From Lacticaseibacillus nasuensis JCM 17158 (GTDB lineage: Bacteria > Bacillota > Bacilli > Lactobacillales > Lactobacillaceae), in NCBI RefSeq assembly GCF_001434705.1, contig NZ_AZDJ01000003.1:169009-233008 (forward strand): a stretch of DNA of 64,000 nucleotides, in the 5' to 3' direction. Numbering within the stretch: position 1 is the first letter of the stretch; every line of letters begins with the position of its first letter. Below the pieces are notes generated by a model. The model saw only the letters and a program-made list of their open reading frames with translations, had not been told where the DNA came from and searched no databases. The position numbers and the translations under genes are program-made. Below are positions 50,160-58,478 of the stretch, in pieces.

Positions 50160-50450
50160 ATGGTCAAGGCATTAGTTGCATGTCGTGCCGGTGTTGGTTC
50201 CAGTTTGATGTTGAAGATCAAGCTGAATCAGGTCATCGACGAACAAGGTTGGGACATGGAAGTTGAACATTCGTCGCTTGATGAATTGGATAGCTTCGAT
50301 GGGCCAATCGTCGTGACGCTGAGTGATGTGGCAGACGACCTGAAGAACGAAGGCATCAAGAAGGAAGTCGTCGGCATTACCAACATCCTCGATAAGAAAG
50401 AAATCGAAACTAAAGTCGGGGCCGCATTGGACAAGATCGGCGCCAAATAA
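50160..50450 (+). CDS. PTS EIIB, ascorbate type (UlaB-like)
   Basis: A 96-residue phosphocarrier with phospho-Cys8 in the loop ACRAGVGSSLM. It matches the UlaB/GatB fold and length. AAAAGGAG precedes the ATG, 4 bp after the EIIA stop. It phosphorylates the sugar carried by the adjacent EIIC. Confidence 0.9.
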   Translation: MVKALVACRAGVGSSLMLKIKLNQVIDEQGWDMEVEHSSLDELDSFDGPIVVTLSDVADDLKNEGIKKEVVGITNILDKKEIETKVGAALDKIGAK

Positions 50451-50487
50451 CGTACCGCGCTCACGCTTAACATAAGGGGGATAGATC

Positions 50488-51747
50488 ATGAGCTTTCTTG
50501 TCAGTTTGCTCTCAACGCCAGCGATTCTTCTGGCGGTGGTATCATTCGTCGGCCTGGTGTCACAACGCAAGAGTCCTACCCAGGTCTTTACCGGGACCGC
50601 TAAGACGGCCATCGGCTTCTTAATTTTTGGGATTGGGGCTTCGACCATGACCACCACGTTGCAGAACTTCAACGCGATGTTCACGGCGGGCTTCCATATC
50701 AACGGGGTCATCGCTTCGCCTGAAGCGGCGACGGCCCTGGCGCAAAGCAAGTTCGGCTTTGCCGTTTCTATGACTTTGATTATTGGGTTCGTCATGAACC
50801 TGGTGTTTGCCCGCATTACGCCGTTTAAGAACGTATTCTTCACCGGCGGTCACAGTCTCTTCTTCGCCTGCGTGTTGGCCTTGGTCATGAAGGCACACGG
50901 CTTCGGCGACACTTGGACCATCGTTGTTGGTGGGACCATCTTGGGCTTCTGCTCCGCTGCTTTGCCACAACTTTGCCAGCCGTTCATGCGTAAGATTACC
51001 GGCGGTGACTTCCAAGCCATCGGCCACTTTAACATGATTGGTTACGCGCTGTCTGGCTTGCTGGGCAACTTGTTCAAGAAGCACTCCGATGACACCACTG
51101 AAAACATGAAATTCCCGAAGTGGTTGAGCTTCTTCAAGGACTTCCTGATGGGGTTCGCCTTCGTCATGTTGATTCTGTTCTACATTTCCGCCATTGCTGC
51201 TGGCAAGACCGCGGTCTTGAAGCTGTCTGGTGGGACCGACTGGTTGGTCTTCCCACTCATCCAAGCGCTCACTTGTACCGCTGGGATCAGTGTCTTGATG
51301 ACTGGTGTTCGGATGTTCCTGGCTGAAATCACTTCCGCGTTTACGGCCTTTTCCGAGAAGTTCATTCCTGGTTCTCGTCCAGCGCTGGACGTCCCAACCA
51401 TCTTCCCGTACGCCCCAACTGCGGTTCTGGTTGGCTTCCTGTCCTCATACGCTGCCGGCTTGATTGGGGTGGCCATCATGGTCATGTTCCACTTCTCCAT
51501 GGTCATCATCCCAGCCGCGCATATCTGCTTCTTCTCCGGTGGTACTGCCGCGATCTTCGGCAACTCCACTGGCGGCTGGCGCGGTGCCGTGTTTGGCTCC
51601 TTCGTCGTTGGCTTGTTGCTGGTGTTCCTGCCAGTCATGCTCTACCCGGCCTTTTCACAGTTGGGCATCACGACTGCCATGTTCCCGAACGTCGACTACA
51701 ACGTGGTTGGCTCGCTCCTGAATGGATTCTTGGGCCTGTTCCACTAG
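50488..51747 (+). CDS. PTS EIIC, ascorbate/SgaT type (UlaA-like)
   Basis: A 419-residue permease with about eleven membrane helices of the UlaA/SgaT family, whose named substrate is L-ascorbate. Related permeases carry other sugar acids or polyols, and nothing downstream is an ascorbate-degradation enzyme (no UlaD, UlaE, UlaF or UlaG), so ascorbate is unlikely to be the substrate here. AAGGGGG lies before the ATG. A short inverted repeat (GGCGAGGGG...CCCTCGCC, about 51761-51786) separates it from the aldolase gene. Confidence 0.88.
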   Translation: MSFLVSLLSTPAILLAVVSFVGLVSQRKSPTQVFTGTAKTAIGFLIFGIGASTMTTTLQNFNAMFTAGFHINGVIASPEAATALAQSKFGFAVSMTLIIGFVMNLVFARITPFKNVFFTGGHSLFFACVLALVMKAHGFGDTWTIVVGGTILGFCSAALPQLCQPFMRKITGGDFQAIGHFNMIGYALSGLLGNLFKKHSDDTTENMKFPKWLSFFKDFLMGFAFVMLILFYISAIAAGKTAVLKLSGGTDWLVFPLIQALTCTAGISVLMTGVRMFLAEITSAFTAFSEKFIPGSRPALDVPTIFPYAPTAVLVGFLSSYAAGLIGVAIMVMFHFSMVIIPAAHICFFSGGTAAIFGNSTGGWRGAVFGSFVVGLLLVFLPVMLYPAFSQLGITTAMFPNVDYNVVGSLLNGFLGLFH

Positions 51748-51829
51748 TGAAATGATTGGTGAGGCGAGGGGGCAAGTCTCCCTCGCCTCTTGGTATTAGC
51801 GGGGTCACCCGCTAGAAAGGATATTCTTC

Positions 51830-52729
51830 ATGGCGCCATTTTCTGGAATTCTTGTTGCGATGGTCACGCCTTTTGCTGATGACGAAAGTGTCAGCTATGA
51901 GCGCACCAAAAATCTGATTGATTACTTGCTGGCGGCAAAGCCGGCCGGGTTGTTCATCCTCGGCACGAACGGCGAGGCCTACACGATGACCGAAGACGAA
52001 AAATACGACTTCGCCAAGTACGTCATCGACTACGTGGCCGGCCGGGCCAAGATCATCGTCGGCACTGGGCTGAACAGTACCCGCGAGACGATTGCGTTTT
52101 CGCAACGCATCGCCACGCTGCACCCGGATGCCTTGTCGCTGGTGGCGCCGTCCTTCGTCGCGCCAAGCCAGGCCGAGCTGGTGGCGCACTACCAGGCCGT
52201 CGCCGACGCCGTGCCGGTACCTTGCGTCTTGTACAACATGCCCGGCAAAACCGGCATCAACATCGAGCCGGCTTCACTGAAGGTGCTGTCCCAGCACCCG
52301 AACATCATCGGCATCAAGGATTCCTCAGGCGATTGGCACAACTTCGATGGCTACTTGAAGAACCGCAACAGCGATGACTTCACGGTGATCATGGGCTCCG
52401 ACGGCCGCATCCTCGAGTCCCTGCAACACGGTGGCAACGCCGCGATTGCCGGCACCGGGAACCTCTTGGTCGCCAACGTGGTCAAACTGTATGACGCCTT
52501 CCAGGCCGGTGACCTCGAGGCTGCCAAGCGGTATCAGGACAACATCCAGCCGCTGCGCACCGTTTTGCACGAAGCCACCACGCCGGTGTCCTTGAAGGCC
52601 GCAGTGACCGCTAGCGGCGTTAACGTGGGCCCAGCGCGCCGGCCGGCTTTGATGCCAGCGCCGGATAGTCAACTGGCCAAGGATATTGCCAAAACGGTTG
52701 CGGATTACAAGCAACAAGGTGTCATCTAA
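51830..52729 (+). CDS. DapA-family aldolase/lyase
   Basis: A 299-residue (beta/alpha)8 enzyme of the dihydrodipicolinate synthase/N-acetylneuraminate lyase superfamily. The Schiff-base Lys is Lys163 in IIGIKDSSGD, and the catalytic Tyr is Tyr135 in LYNMPGKTG. The pyruvate-carboxylate-binding GTNGE is at residues 45-49. In a PTS operon it is more likely to cleave a 2-keto-3-deoxy sugar acid to pyruvate and an aldehyde than to make lysine. AGAAAGGA precedes the ATG. The KDPG aldolase follows after 13 bp. Confidence 0.88.
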   Translation: MAPFSGILVAMVTPFADDESVSYERTKNLIDYLLAAKPAGLFILGTNGEAYTMTEDEKYDFAKYVIDYVAGRAKIIVGTGLNSTRETIAFSQRIATLHPDALSLVAPSFVAPSQAELVAHYQAVADAVPVPCVLYNMPGKTGINIEPASLKVLSQHPNIIGIKDSSGDWHNFDGYLKNRNSDDFTVIMGSDGRILESLQHGGNAAIAGTGNLLVANVVKLYDAFQAGDLEAAKRYQDNIQPLRTVLHEATTPVSLKAAVTASGVNVGPARRPALMPAPDSQLAKDIAKTVADYKQQGVI

Positions 52730-52742
52730 GAAAGGAAACAAC

Positions 52743-53372
52743 ATGAAGAAATTTGATTTAACGAAACGCATTCTGGATAGTGGGGCGCTGGCGGTGGTTC
52801 GGGCCACCCCCGAGCGCGTGCTGGAAATCGCCAAGGGCATCGTCGATGGCGGCATTCCCGTCATGGAAGTCAGCTACACCAATGCCGACGCGCCTAAGGC
52901 CATCGATTTGGTGCACGACACGTTAGGCGACCGCATTCTCGTCGGCGCCGGCACCGTCAACAACGGCGCCACCGCCAAGGACGCCATCGCCCATGGCGCC
53001 GGGTTCCTGTATTCGCCGATGTTCGACGCCGAGGTGATGAGCTTGGCCAACGAGTACCAGATTCCTTACGCCCCAGGCTGCACCACGGTGACCGAGGCAA
53101 TGACTGCTTTGCGTGCCGGCGCGACCTTCATCAAGTACTTCCCGTACGGCGGCATCCTCGGCCCTGAGGTCATCAAGACGATCAAGACGCCGATTCCTGA
53201 CATGCCGCTGCTGGAATCCGGCGGTGTCAATGCCGGCAACGTCGCCGACTGGTTTGCCGCTGGCGTTGAAGTCGTCGGTATCGGTGGGGCCTTGTCCAAG
53301 GGCACTAGTGCCGACATCGCGGCCAGTGCCAAAAAGATTCGCGCGGCCATCGACGCATTTCGCGCGAAGTAG
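52743..53372 (+). CDS. KDPG/KHG aldolase family protein
   Basis: A 209-residue class I aldolase of the Eda type, which splits 2-keto-3-deoxy-6-phosphogluconate (or the galactonate analogue) into pyruvate and glyceraldehyde 3-phosphate. The Schiff-base Lys is Lys131 in TFIKYFPY, and Glu42 in MEVSYTN and Arg20 in VVRAT are the other active-site residues. The ATG at 52743 follows AGAAAGGAAAC; upstream in-frame codons fall in the previous gene. The unit has two pyruvate aldolases side by side but no dehydratase or kinase. Confidence 0.92.
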   Translation: MKKFDLTKRILDSGALAVVRATPERVLEIAKGIVDGGIPVMEVSYTNADAPKAIDLVHDTLGDRILVGAGTVNNGATAKDAIAHGAGFLYSPMFDAEVMSLANEYQIPYAPGCTTVTEAMTALRAGATFIKYFPYGGILGPEVIKTIKTPIPDMPLLESGGVNAGNVADWFAAGVEVVGIGGALSKGTSADIAASAKKIRAAIDAFRAK

Positions 53373-53488
53373 TTCAAATATTTGTGTCACGACGCGAACC
53401 GGGCTAAGCTGAAATTACCCGGTTCGGGCGTCAGGCTGCTGACGACGCGTTCGCCAGTGGCCATGACGTTGTGGCAAAGGAGGTCGTT

Positions 53489-55543
53489 ATGCTCGACATC
53501 AAGCAATTGCAGATCATCGACACCATCATTCAAAATCCGATTCTGACCAAGAGCCGGTTGACGTCGCCTCTAGGCTTAACGACCCGCCAGGTGGATTACG
53601 CCATCGAAAAGCTCAATCAGCACCTGGCCGATCACGACCAGCCGCAGATCGATACCGATGGCGCCTATGTGGTCGTGCCCGGGCCGGCGTACGACTACCT
53701 ATTGGCGTTGCGGGCCACCGAGAACCTGACGACTTTGGATCACTACACGTTAAACACCAGCGAGCGGCAGTTGTTCATCTCGCTGTTGTTGGCGTGTCAC
53801 GATGGGTACCTGTCCTTAGTGCACCTGCAAGATTACTTGCAAGTCAGCCAGTCGACGATTTCTAAAGACCTGAAGACCCTCGAGTCCACGCTGTTGCCAT
53901 TTCAGCTGCACATTCACTACGACCGGCAAAACGGCTACCGGCTGGAAGGCAACGAGAACCGGTTGCGCGGCTATCTGATTCGGACGCTGAGCACCGAGCT
54001 GTTCAAAACCAACGGCGACTTGCTGAATACTTGCGCGGACTTGATTCAACACGTGAAGACCCAAGCCGTGTTCGCGCAGATCACGGCGTTGGCCAAGCAG
54101 CACCACATCGATTTTGTCGAGAACCGCCTGTTGGAATTCGGCTACATCTACGTCTTCATGATCAGCCGCCTGCGGATTCGCCCGGAGTATCTGCCGAGTG
54201 CCGCGCGGCGCATCGCCATCACCGAAACCAACGAATACGGCTTCGCTCAGGAGCTGTTGGCCCAAGACGGGGTCACGAGCGCGACGGCCGCTGAGTACCT
54301 GGCGACCATTGTGCTGTGCCTCAGCATCGGCGGCCTGGGTCACCTCAAGCTCAACCGCCACATCTACGAGATCACAACGCAGGTGGTGCAGCGCTTCTCC
54401 GACATCTCGGGGATTGTCTTTGCCGACCGCGACAAGGTGGCCTCGCAGCTGTTCACGCATTTTCGCTCGATGTACTACCGCCTGCAGTTCAACTACCCCA
54501 TCACCAACCCCTTGACCGAGCAGGTGATTTCCGAATACGGCGAGATCTTTACCTTGGTGGCCCAGGCCGTGCAAACCTTCTCCGCCGAGCTGGGCCGGGT
54601 ACCCGATGAGGAAATCGCCTTTCTCACCATTCACCTGATCAGCTTCATCTACACCGCTGACGCGAAGAAAAACGACAACGTCCGCGCCGCCATCGTGTGC
54701 CCGAACGGCATCGGCAACTCGGCGCTGGCCTACATTCAGCTGACCAACTTGTTTCCGAATATCAAATTTCTCAAGCCGTTTCGCTATGTTGACTTGGATG
54801 CCCACCTGGATGAAATCGACCTGATTTTCTCGACCTTCTACCGCAGTGAATTATTCACCAAGGGCAAGCCGTGCTTCATCATCAACCCGATCATGACCAC
54901 CGAGGAGAAGTACAACCTGATTCAAAAGGTCAACTCGGAAATGTCCGAGGCCAGCTTCGCCGTGCCGACGTTGAGCAGCGTCATGGCCGTCGTCGATCAT
55001 GTCGTCGACGACCACGAAACTCGCGGCCGCATTCGCCGCGAGTTGGCTGAGAACCTGTTTAACGCCAAGGTGGTGGACCCCGATCCGCAACGGTTGCGGC
55101 TGCGCGACGTGGTGACGCCGGCGGAGATTCAGCTCAACATTGAGGCGGCAACACCGCAAGACGCGATGCGCCAGGCGGCAGCGCCGCTGTTAGCCAGCGG
55201 CGCGATTACGCAAGGCTACATCGATAATATTATCGACTCGGCCGACCAGCGTTCGCCGGAGTCCTACATCATCGCGCCCAACGTTGCCTTGCCGCACGCC
55301 GATCCGCGCACCGGGGCGCACCGGGTGGCCATCAGCATTGCCACGCTGACCAGCCCGATGAACTTCGACGGCGCCAACCAACGCCCGGTGCAATTCATCT
55401 TCGTGCTCAGCGCGGTCAACGCGACTGACCACCTCACCGTGCTGCAGGACCTGCTCGACCTGCTGGCCAAGCCGGCATTCTTTTCGGTACTCACCGAGCC
55501 GGGGCAAACCCCCGAAGGTGTCATGCGCTACATTTGCCAATGA
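53489..55543 (+). CDS. PRD-type transcriptional activator (MtlR/LicR-like)
   Basis: A 684-residue regulator with N-terminal helix-turn-helix motifs (about 15-110), two PTS-regulation domains (about 180-390), an EIIB-like domain (about 395-480; VCPNGIGNSALAYIQL) and a C-terminal EIIA domain with phospho-His in NVALPHADPR. Phosphorylation by HPr and the EII proteins sets its activity. DNA-binding activators of this type switch on PTS operons such as the one it sits in. I chose the ATG at 53489 after AAAGGAGG; the in-frame GTG at 53471 lies before it. Confidence 0.9.
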   Translation: MLDIKQLQIIDTIIQNPILTKSRLTSPLGLTTRQVDYAIEKLNQHLADHDQPQIDTDGAYVVVPGPAYDYLLALRATENLTTLDHYTLNTSERQLFISLLLACHDGYLSLVHLQDYLQVSQSTISKDLKTLESTLLPFQLHIHYDRQNGYRLEGNENRLRGYLIRTLSTELFKTNGDLLNTCADLIQHVKTQAVFAQITALAKQHHIDFVENRLLEFGYIYVFMISRLRIRPEYLPSAARRIAITETNEYGFAQELLAQDGVTSATAAEYLATIVLCLSIGGLGHLKLNRHIYEITTQVVQRFSDISGIVFADRDKVASQLFTHFRSMYYRLQFNYPITNPLTEQVISEYGEIFTLVAQAVQTFSAELGRVPDEEIAFLTIHLISFIYTADAKKNDNVRAAIVCPNGIGNSALAYIQLTNLFPNIKFLKPFRYVDLDAHLDEIDLIFSTFYRSELFTKGKPCFIINPIMTTEEKYNLIQKVNSEMSEASFAVPTLSSVMAVVDHVVDDHETRGRIRRELAENLFNAKVVDPDPQRLRLRDVVTPAEIQLNIEAATPQDAMRQAAAPLLASGAITQGYIDNIIDSADQRSPESYIIAPNVALPHADPRTGAHRVAISIATLTSPMNFDGANQRPVQFIFVLSAVNATDHLTVLQDLLDLLAKPAFFSVLTEPGQTPEGVMRYICQ

Positions 55544-55582
55544 CCGTGGTATGATGGGCAAAACGGACCACGGGAGGACAAC

Positions 55583-56545
55583 ATGAGACGATTGCAGTGG
55601 GGCATGATTGGGTTAGGCCGCATGGGTGAAAGCTTTGCGGCGGCGTTACCGGCGGATCAGACGCTGGCTGGCGTGGCGGCCCACGACCCCGCGCGGGCGG
55701 CGGCCTTCGCCGCCAAATTTGGGCACCCGCGCGTGTATCCGACTTACGCGGCGCTGTTTGCCGATCCGGCCATCGATGTGGTGTACATCGCCACGACGCA
55801 CAACTTCCACTACGCCAACATCAAGGCGGCGCTCTTGGCCGGCAAGCACGTGTTGGCGGAGAAATCCATCACGCTAAACGCCAGCGAACTCCGCGAGCTC
55901 GTCGACTTAGCACAGGCGCGCCACCTGATCTTGATGGAGGCGCAAACGATTTATCACATGCCGTTGTACCCGGCGTTGCTGACGGCAGCCACGGCTTTGG
56001 GCACGCTGCGGGGGATGCAAATCAGTTTTGGCATCAACCCGGCGTTGCCAGCCAGCGATCGACTATTGAATCCCGCGCTGGCTGGCGGGGCCTTGCTGGA
56101 CATTGGCGTGTACGCCTTAAGCTTCGCGCGGCTCCTGCTAGGCGGACCGCTGACGCTGGTGGCCACGCAAATGCGACGCATGGTGACCGGCGCCGACGAC
56201 CAAAGCCAGACCTTACTGGCGGGCCCAAATGGCGAACAGGTTACCGTCGCCTTGAGTCTGCAAGGGCAACTGCCGAATCACGGGGTGGTCGCCTATAAGA
56301 ACGGCTACCTCGACGTGGCCGATTACGGCCGGGCCGACACCGCCACCATCGTGCATCCAGGCCAGCCCGATCAGGTGTGCCACGCGGGTGACACCGCCCA
56401 GGCACTGGCGTACGAGGTGGCTGACATGGTGACGGCCATCGACACGGGTGAGAATCCGACCTTGGCCTGGACCCAAGACGTCATGGCCACCATGACGGCC
56501 ATGCGGACGGCGTGGGACTACTGGTATCCAAACGAACAGCACTAA
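55583..56545 (+). CDS. Gfo/Idh/MocA-family oxidoreductase
   Basis: A 320-residue NAD(P)-dependent dehydrogenase. The Rossmann loop GLGRMGESF is at residues 10-18, and the usual catalytic EKP motif reads EKS (Glu93-Lys94-Ser95). The C-terminal substrate domain follows. The family oxidises or reduces sugars, inositols and sugar acids. It is the last gene of the operon, 40 bp after the regulator, and a terminator follows. It could convert a sugar acid to the keto form needed by the two aldolases. Confidence 0.9.
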   Translation: MRRLQWGMIGLGRMGESFAAALPADQTLAGVAAHDPARAAAFAAKFGHPRVYPTYAALFADPAIDVVYIATTHNFHYANIKAALLAGKHVLAEKSITLNASELRELVDLAQARHLILMEAQTIYHMPLYPALLTAATALGTLRGMQISFGINPALPASDRLLNPALAGGALLDIGVYALSFARLLLGGPLTLVATQMRRMVTGADDQSQTLLAGPNGEQVTVALSLQGQLPNHGVVAYKNGYLDVADYGRADTATIVHPGQPDQVCHAGDTAQALAYEVADMVTAIDTGENPTLAWTQDVMATMTAMRTAWDYWYPNEQH

Positions 56546-56548
56546 AAT

Positions 56549-56591
56549 AGGCACCCGTTGTTGAGTCCAAGACTCAGCAACGGGTGCCTTT
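56549..56591. terminator. Bidirectional terminator
   Basis: AGGCACCCGTTGTTGAGTC (56549-56567) pairs with GACTCAGCAACGGGTGCCT (56571-56589), 19 bp with one G-T pair, then TTG. It lies between the oxidoreductase and the convergent GlsB-like gene. Confidence 0.88.
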
Positions 56592-56606
56592 GCGGTCAGC
56601 GTCGAC

Positions 56607-56870
56607 TCAGCTTCTGCTGCGCCGACTCATGCCGCCAATCACCAATGAAACCAGGAACACGACAATCATCGCGCCAATAATGGCGGGGAGAATGGCCATG
56701 TCAGCCACGTTTGGCCCCCAGTCGCCGAGCAGGGCCGTGCCCAGCCAGGCGCCAAGCAGGCCACCGATAATGTTCCCGATCCAGCCTCCTGGCATGTCCC
56801 GCCCAACGATCAATGCGCCAATGGCCCCGATAACGGCGCCGACGATTAAGACCCAAATCAGGTGTAGCAT
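56607..56870 (-). CDS. GlsB/YeaQ/YmgE-family membrane protein
   Basis: An 87-residue protein with three hydrophobic helices and many glycines (VIGAIGALIVGRDMPGGWIG; GNIIGGLLGAWLG), the pattern of the transglycosylase-associated/GlsB family, linked to general stress. The ATG at 56870 follows AAAGGAGG; an upstream in-frame start at 56900 lacks a site. It is a single gene. Its biochemical role is unknown. Confidence 0.88.
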   Translation of the reverse strand: MLHLIWVLIVGAVIGAIGALIVGRDMPGGWIGNIIGGLLGAWLGTALLGDWGPNVADMAILPAIIGAMIVVFLVSLVIGGMSRRSRS

Positions 56871-57023
56871 GTCAGAACCTCCTTTGTAAGTGTGCGCCAA
56901 CGCGCACAGTGACAGTTCCGGGGCATGACCCCTTAATCTAAGATTAGCGAATTGGCATGATTGAATACAAGTATTTCGATAAGGCGGTATTAACCTAGTT
57001 TATAGGCGGTGGCTAACGCAAAA

Positions 57024-57206
57024 AAATCCGGTGCGGGGACACCGGATTTCAGGAGGAGTGAAAATGAAAAAGTGGGTTGGGAAGTGAGGGGGTGGCTCAC
57101 TTCTATGATGTTCATCCTACAAGCCGGGTGTGAAATTTTTGTGACGAAACCCGGCGTGTTTCGTGACAGTTTGGTTATCGCGCTATTCCACATGTGGCGA
57201 TAACCA
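57024..57206 (+). other. Row of hairpins in a 400-bp gap
   Basis: The gap 56871-57272 holds four strong stems in a row: AAATCCGGTG/CACCGGATTT (57024-57049), GAAGTGAG/CTCACTTC (57081-57103), GCCGGGT/ACCCGGC (57123-57155) and TGGTTATCGC/GCGATAACCA (57172-57206). Between the first two is an AGGAGG site and a 7-codon frame MKKWVGK with its stop. It reads as a structured leader or small RNA before the baeRF gene. No known riboswitch class is recognised. Confidence 0.45.
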
Positions 57207-57272
57207 GATTTATTGAATGTCATTAACCCGCCTTGGTAAGCTTAGGGAAGAAAGACGAAAGGGGCGCTTAAT

Positions 57273-58421
57273 ATGGTAACCGACACAACGCAACCGACGC
57301 TACAACACTTTCTGACCACCGCCACGACCGGACCCTTCGTGGCCATTTACCTGAACCGAGAAGCCATGACCGACCGCGACCAGCTTCGCCTGCAGTTGCG
57401 GCACCTGATTGACCACGCCGAGGCTGTCATGGCAGAGACTTGGCCTGACACCGACTGGTCCCCCTATGCGAGCCAATTGACTTCGCTGGCGCAAGACCCA
57501 GCTGAGCTCATGGCCCTGACCGGCGCCGCCCTCGGGGTGCTGACCAACGGCGAGCAGCGCTATTGGCAAGGGCTGGAGTATCCCGTGGTGGATACGGCTA
57601 TGGTGACCGCGACGCCACAGCTGTTGCCGTTAATTCTCGATGCCCAAAATCGCTTGGAGTTCGACTTGTTGACGCTGAATGCCGATAGCATCGCCTTGTA
57701 TCGCAATCAAGGCGATGAACTCGTGCCGCTCCACCTGCCAGCCGGCGCGCCGGTGACGCTGGAACAGGCGCTTGGTAGCGAGCTGCGTGGTGGCAGCGTG
57801 AATACCGTCGGGCAAGGGGCCGGGCGGGTGAGCTATCACGGCCACGGTGATCAGTCCAGCGAGGCCGAGATTGACCAGCGCCGTTATTATCAGGCGGTGG
57901 ACGATTACGTGACCACGCATTTTTCCAACCTGGCCGACCGCCGGCTGGTGTTGTTCGGCCTTCCGCAAAACATCGCGCTGTTCCGGGAAGTGAGCCGCAA
58001 CCCCCATCTGTCTGGCTCCATGCAGGTGGAGATGAGTCCAAGCAACCTCACCCTCGCCGAGCTCGACGCGGCCATCGACGTCTTGCGCGAGCACAACGGC
58101 ACCAATGTCCGGAACCGAATCCTCGCCACGATCGACGGGGCGAAAAGCGGCGGCCGCTACCTCGATGATCTCGGCGCCATTATCTCGGCGAGCCAAAGCG
58201 GCGCCGTCGAACGGTTAGTGATTCGCAATGGTGCGCGCATCAACGGACGGCTGCAGGGTGACGGCACAGTCGATACCGACAGCGCACAAGCCAAGCACAA
58301 TAATCTACTGACGGACCTGGCAGATGCAACCTTGGCCCGTGGTGGCAAGGTGCGAGTGCTTGAGGCTGATAGTTTGGCCGAACCGGTGGTCGCAGTGTTG
58401 CGGTACAGGGTGGCTGAGTAA
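57273..58421 (+). CDS. baeRF-family protein (eRF1/Vms1-like fold)
   Basis: A 382-residue protein resembling the bacterial archaeo-eukaryotic release-factor (baeRF) family, related to eRF1 and Vms1. The cue is the pattern ending in a GHGDQSSEAEIDQRRYY segment near residue 190 and the C-terminal GAKSGGRYLDDLG (about 290). Members are proposed to act on peptidyl-tRNA on stalled ribosomes or on other RNA substrates. It has no signal peptide. GAAAGGGGCG precedes the ATG at 57273. Confidence 0.75.
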   Translation: MVTDTTQPTLQHFLTTATTGPFVAIYLNREAMTDRDQLRLQLRHLIDHAEAVMAETWPDTDWSPYASQLTSLAQDPAELMALTGAALGVLTNGEQRYWQGLEYPVVDTAMVTATPQLLPLILDAQNRLEFDLLTLNADSIALYRNQGDELVPLHLPAGAPVTLEQALGSELRGGSVNTVGQGAGRVSYHGHGDQSSEAEIDQRRYYQAVDDYVTTHFSNLADRRLVLFGLPQNIALFREVSRNPHLSGSMQVEMSPSNLTLAELDAAIDVLREHNGTNVRNRILATIDGAKSGGRYLDDLGAIISASQSGAVERLVIRNGARINGRLQGDGTVDTDSAQAKHNNLLTDLADATLARGGKVRVLEADSLAEPVVAVLRYRVAE

Positions 58422-58425
58422 ACAA

Positions 58426-58470
58426 AGCCTTGTCCTCGAGTAGCTGACTCGAGAGCAAGGCTATTCTTGT
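58426..58470. terminator. Bidirectional terminator
   Basis: AGCCTTG...CTCGAGT (58426-58441) pairs with ACTCGAG...CAAGGCT (58447-58462) around a 2-nt internal loop. It lies between the baeRF gene and the convergent zinc-ribbon gene. Confidence 0.7.
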
Positions 58471-58478
58471 GGGCTTAA

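Noticed and set aside
50488..51747. Naming the operon an ascorbate (ula) operon
   Set aside because: Permease and EII parts match, but none of the ascorbate catabolic enzymes follow. The aldolases point to another sugar acid.
53816..54805. A 329-codon antisense frame inside the PRD regulator
   Set aside because: Same reason: no motif, no start signal, and the regulator on the other strand is complete.
57009..57203. A 64-codon frame starting with GTG
   Set aside because: No ribosome site, and it runs through three of the four hairpins. Structured RNA is the better reading.
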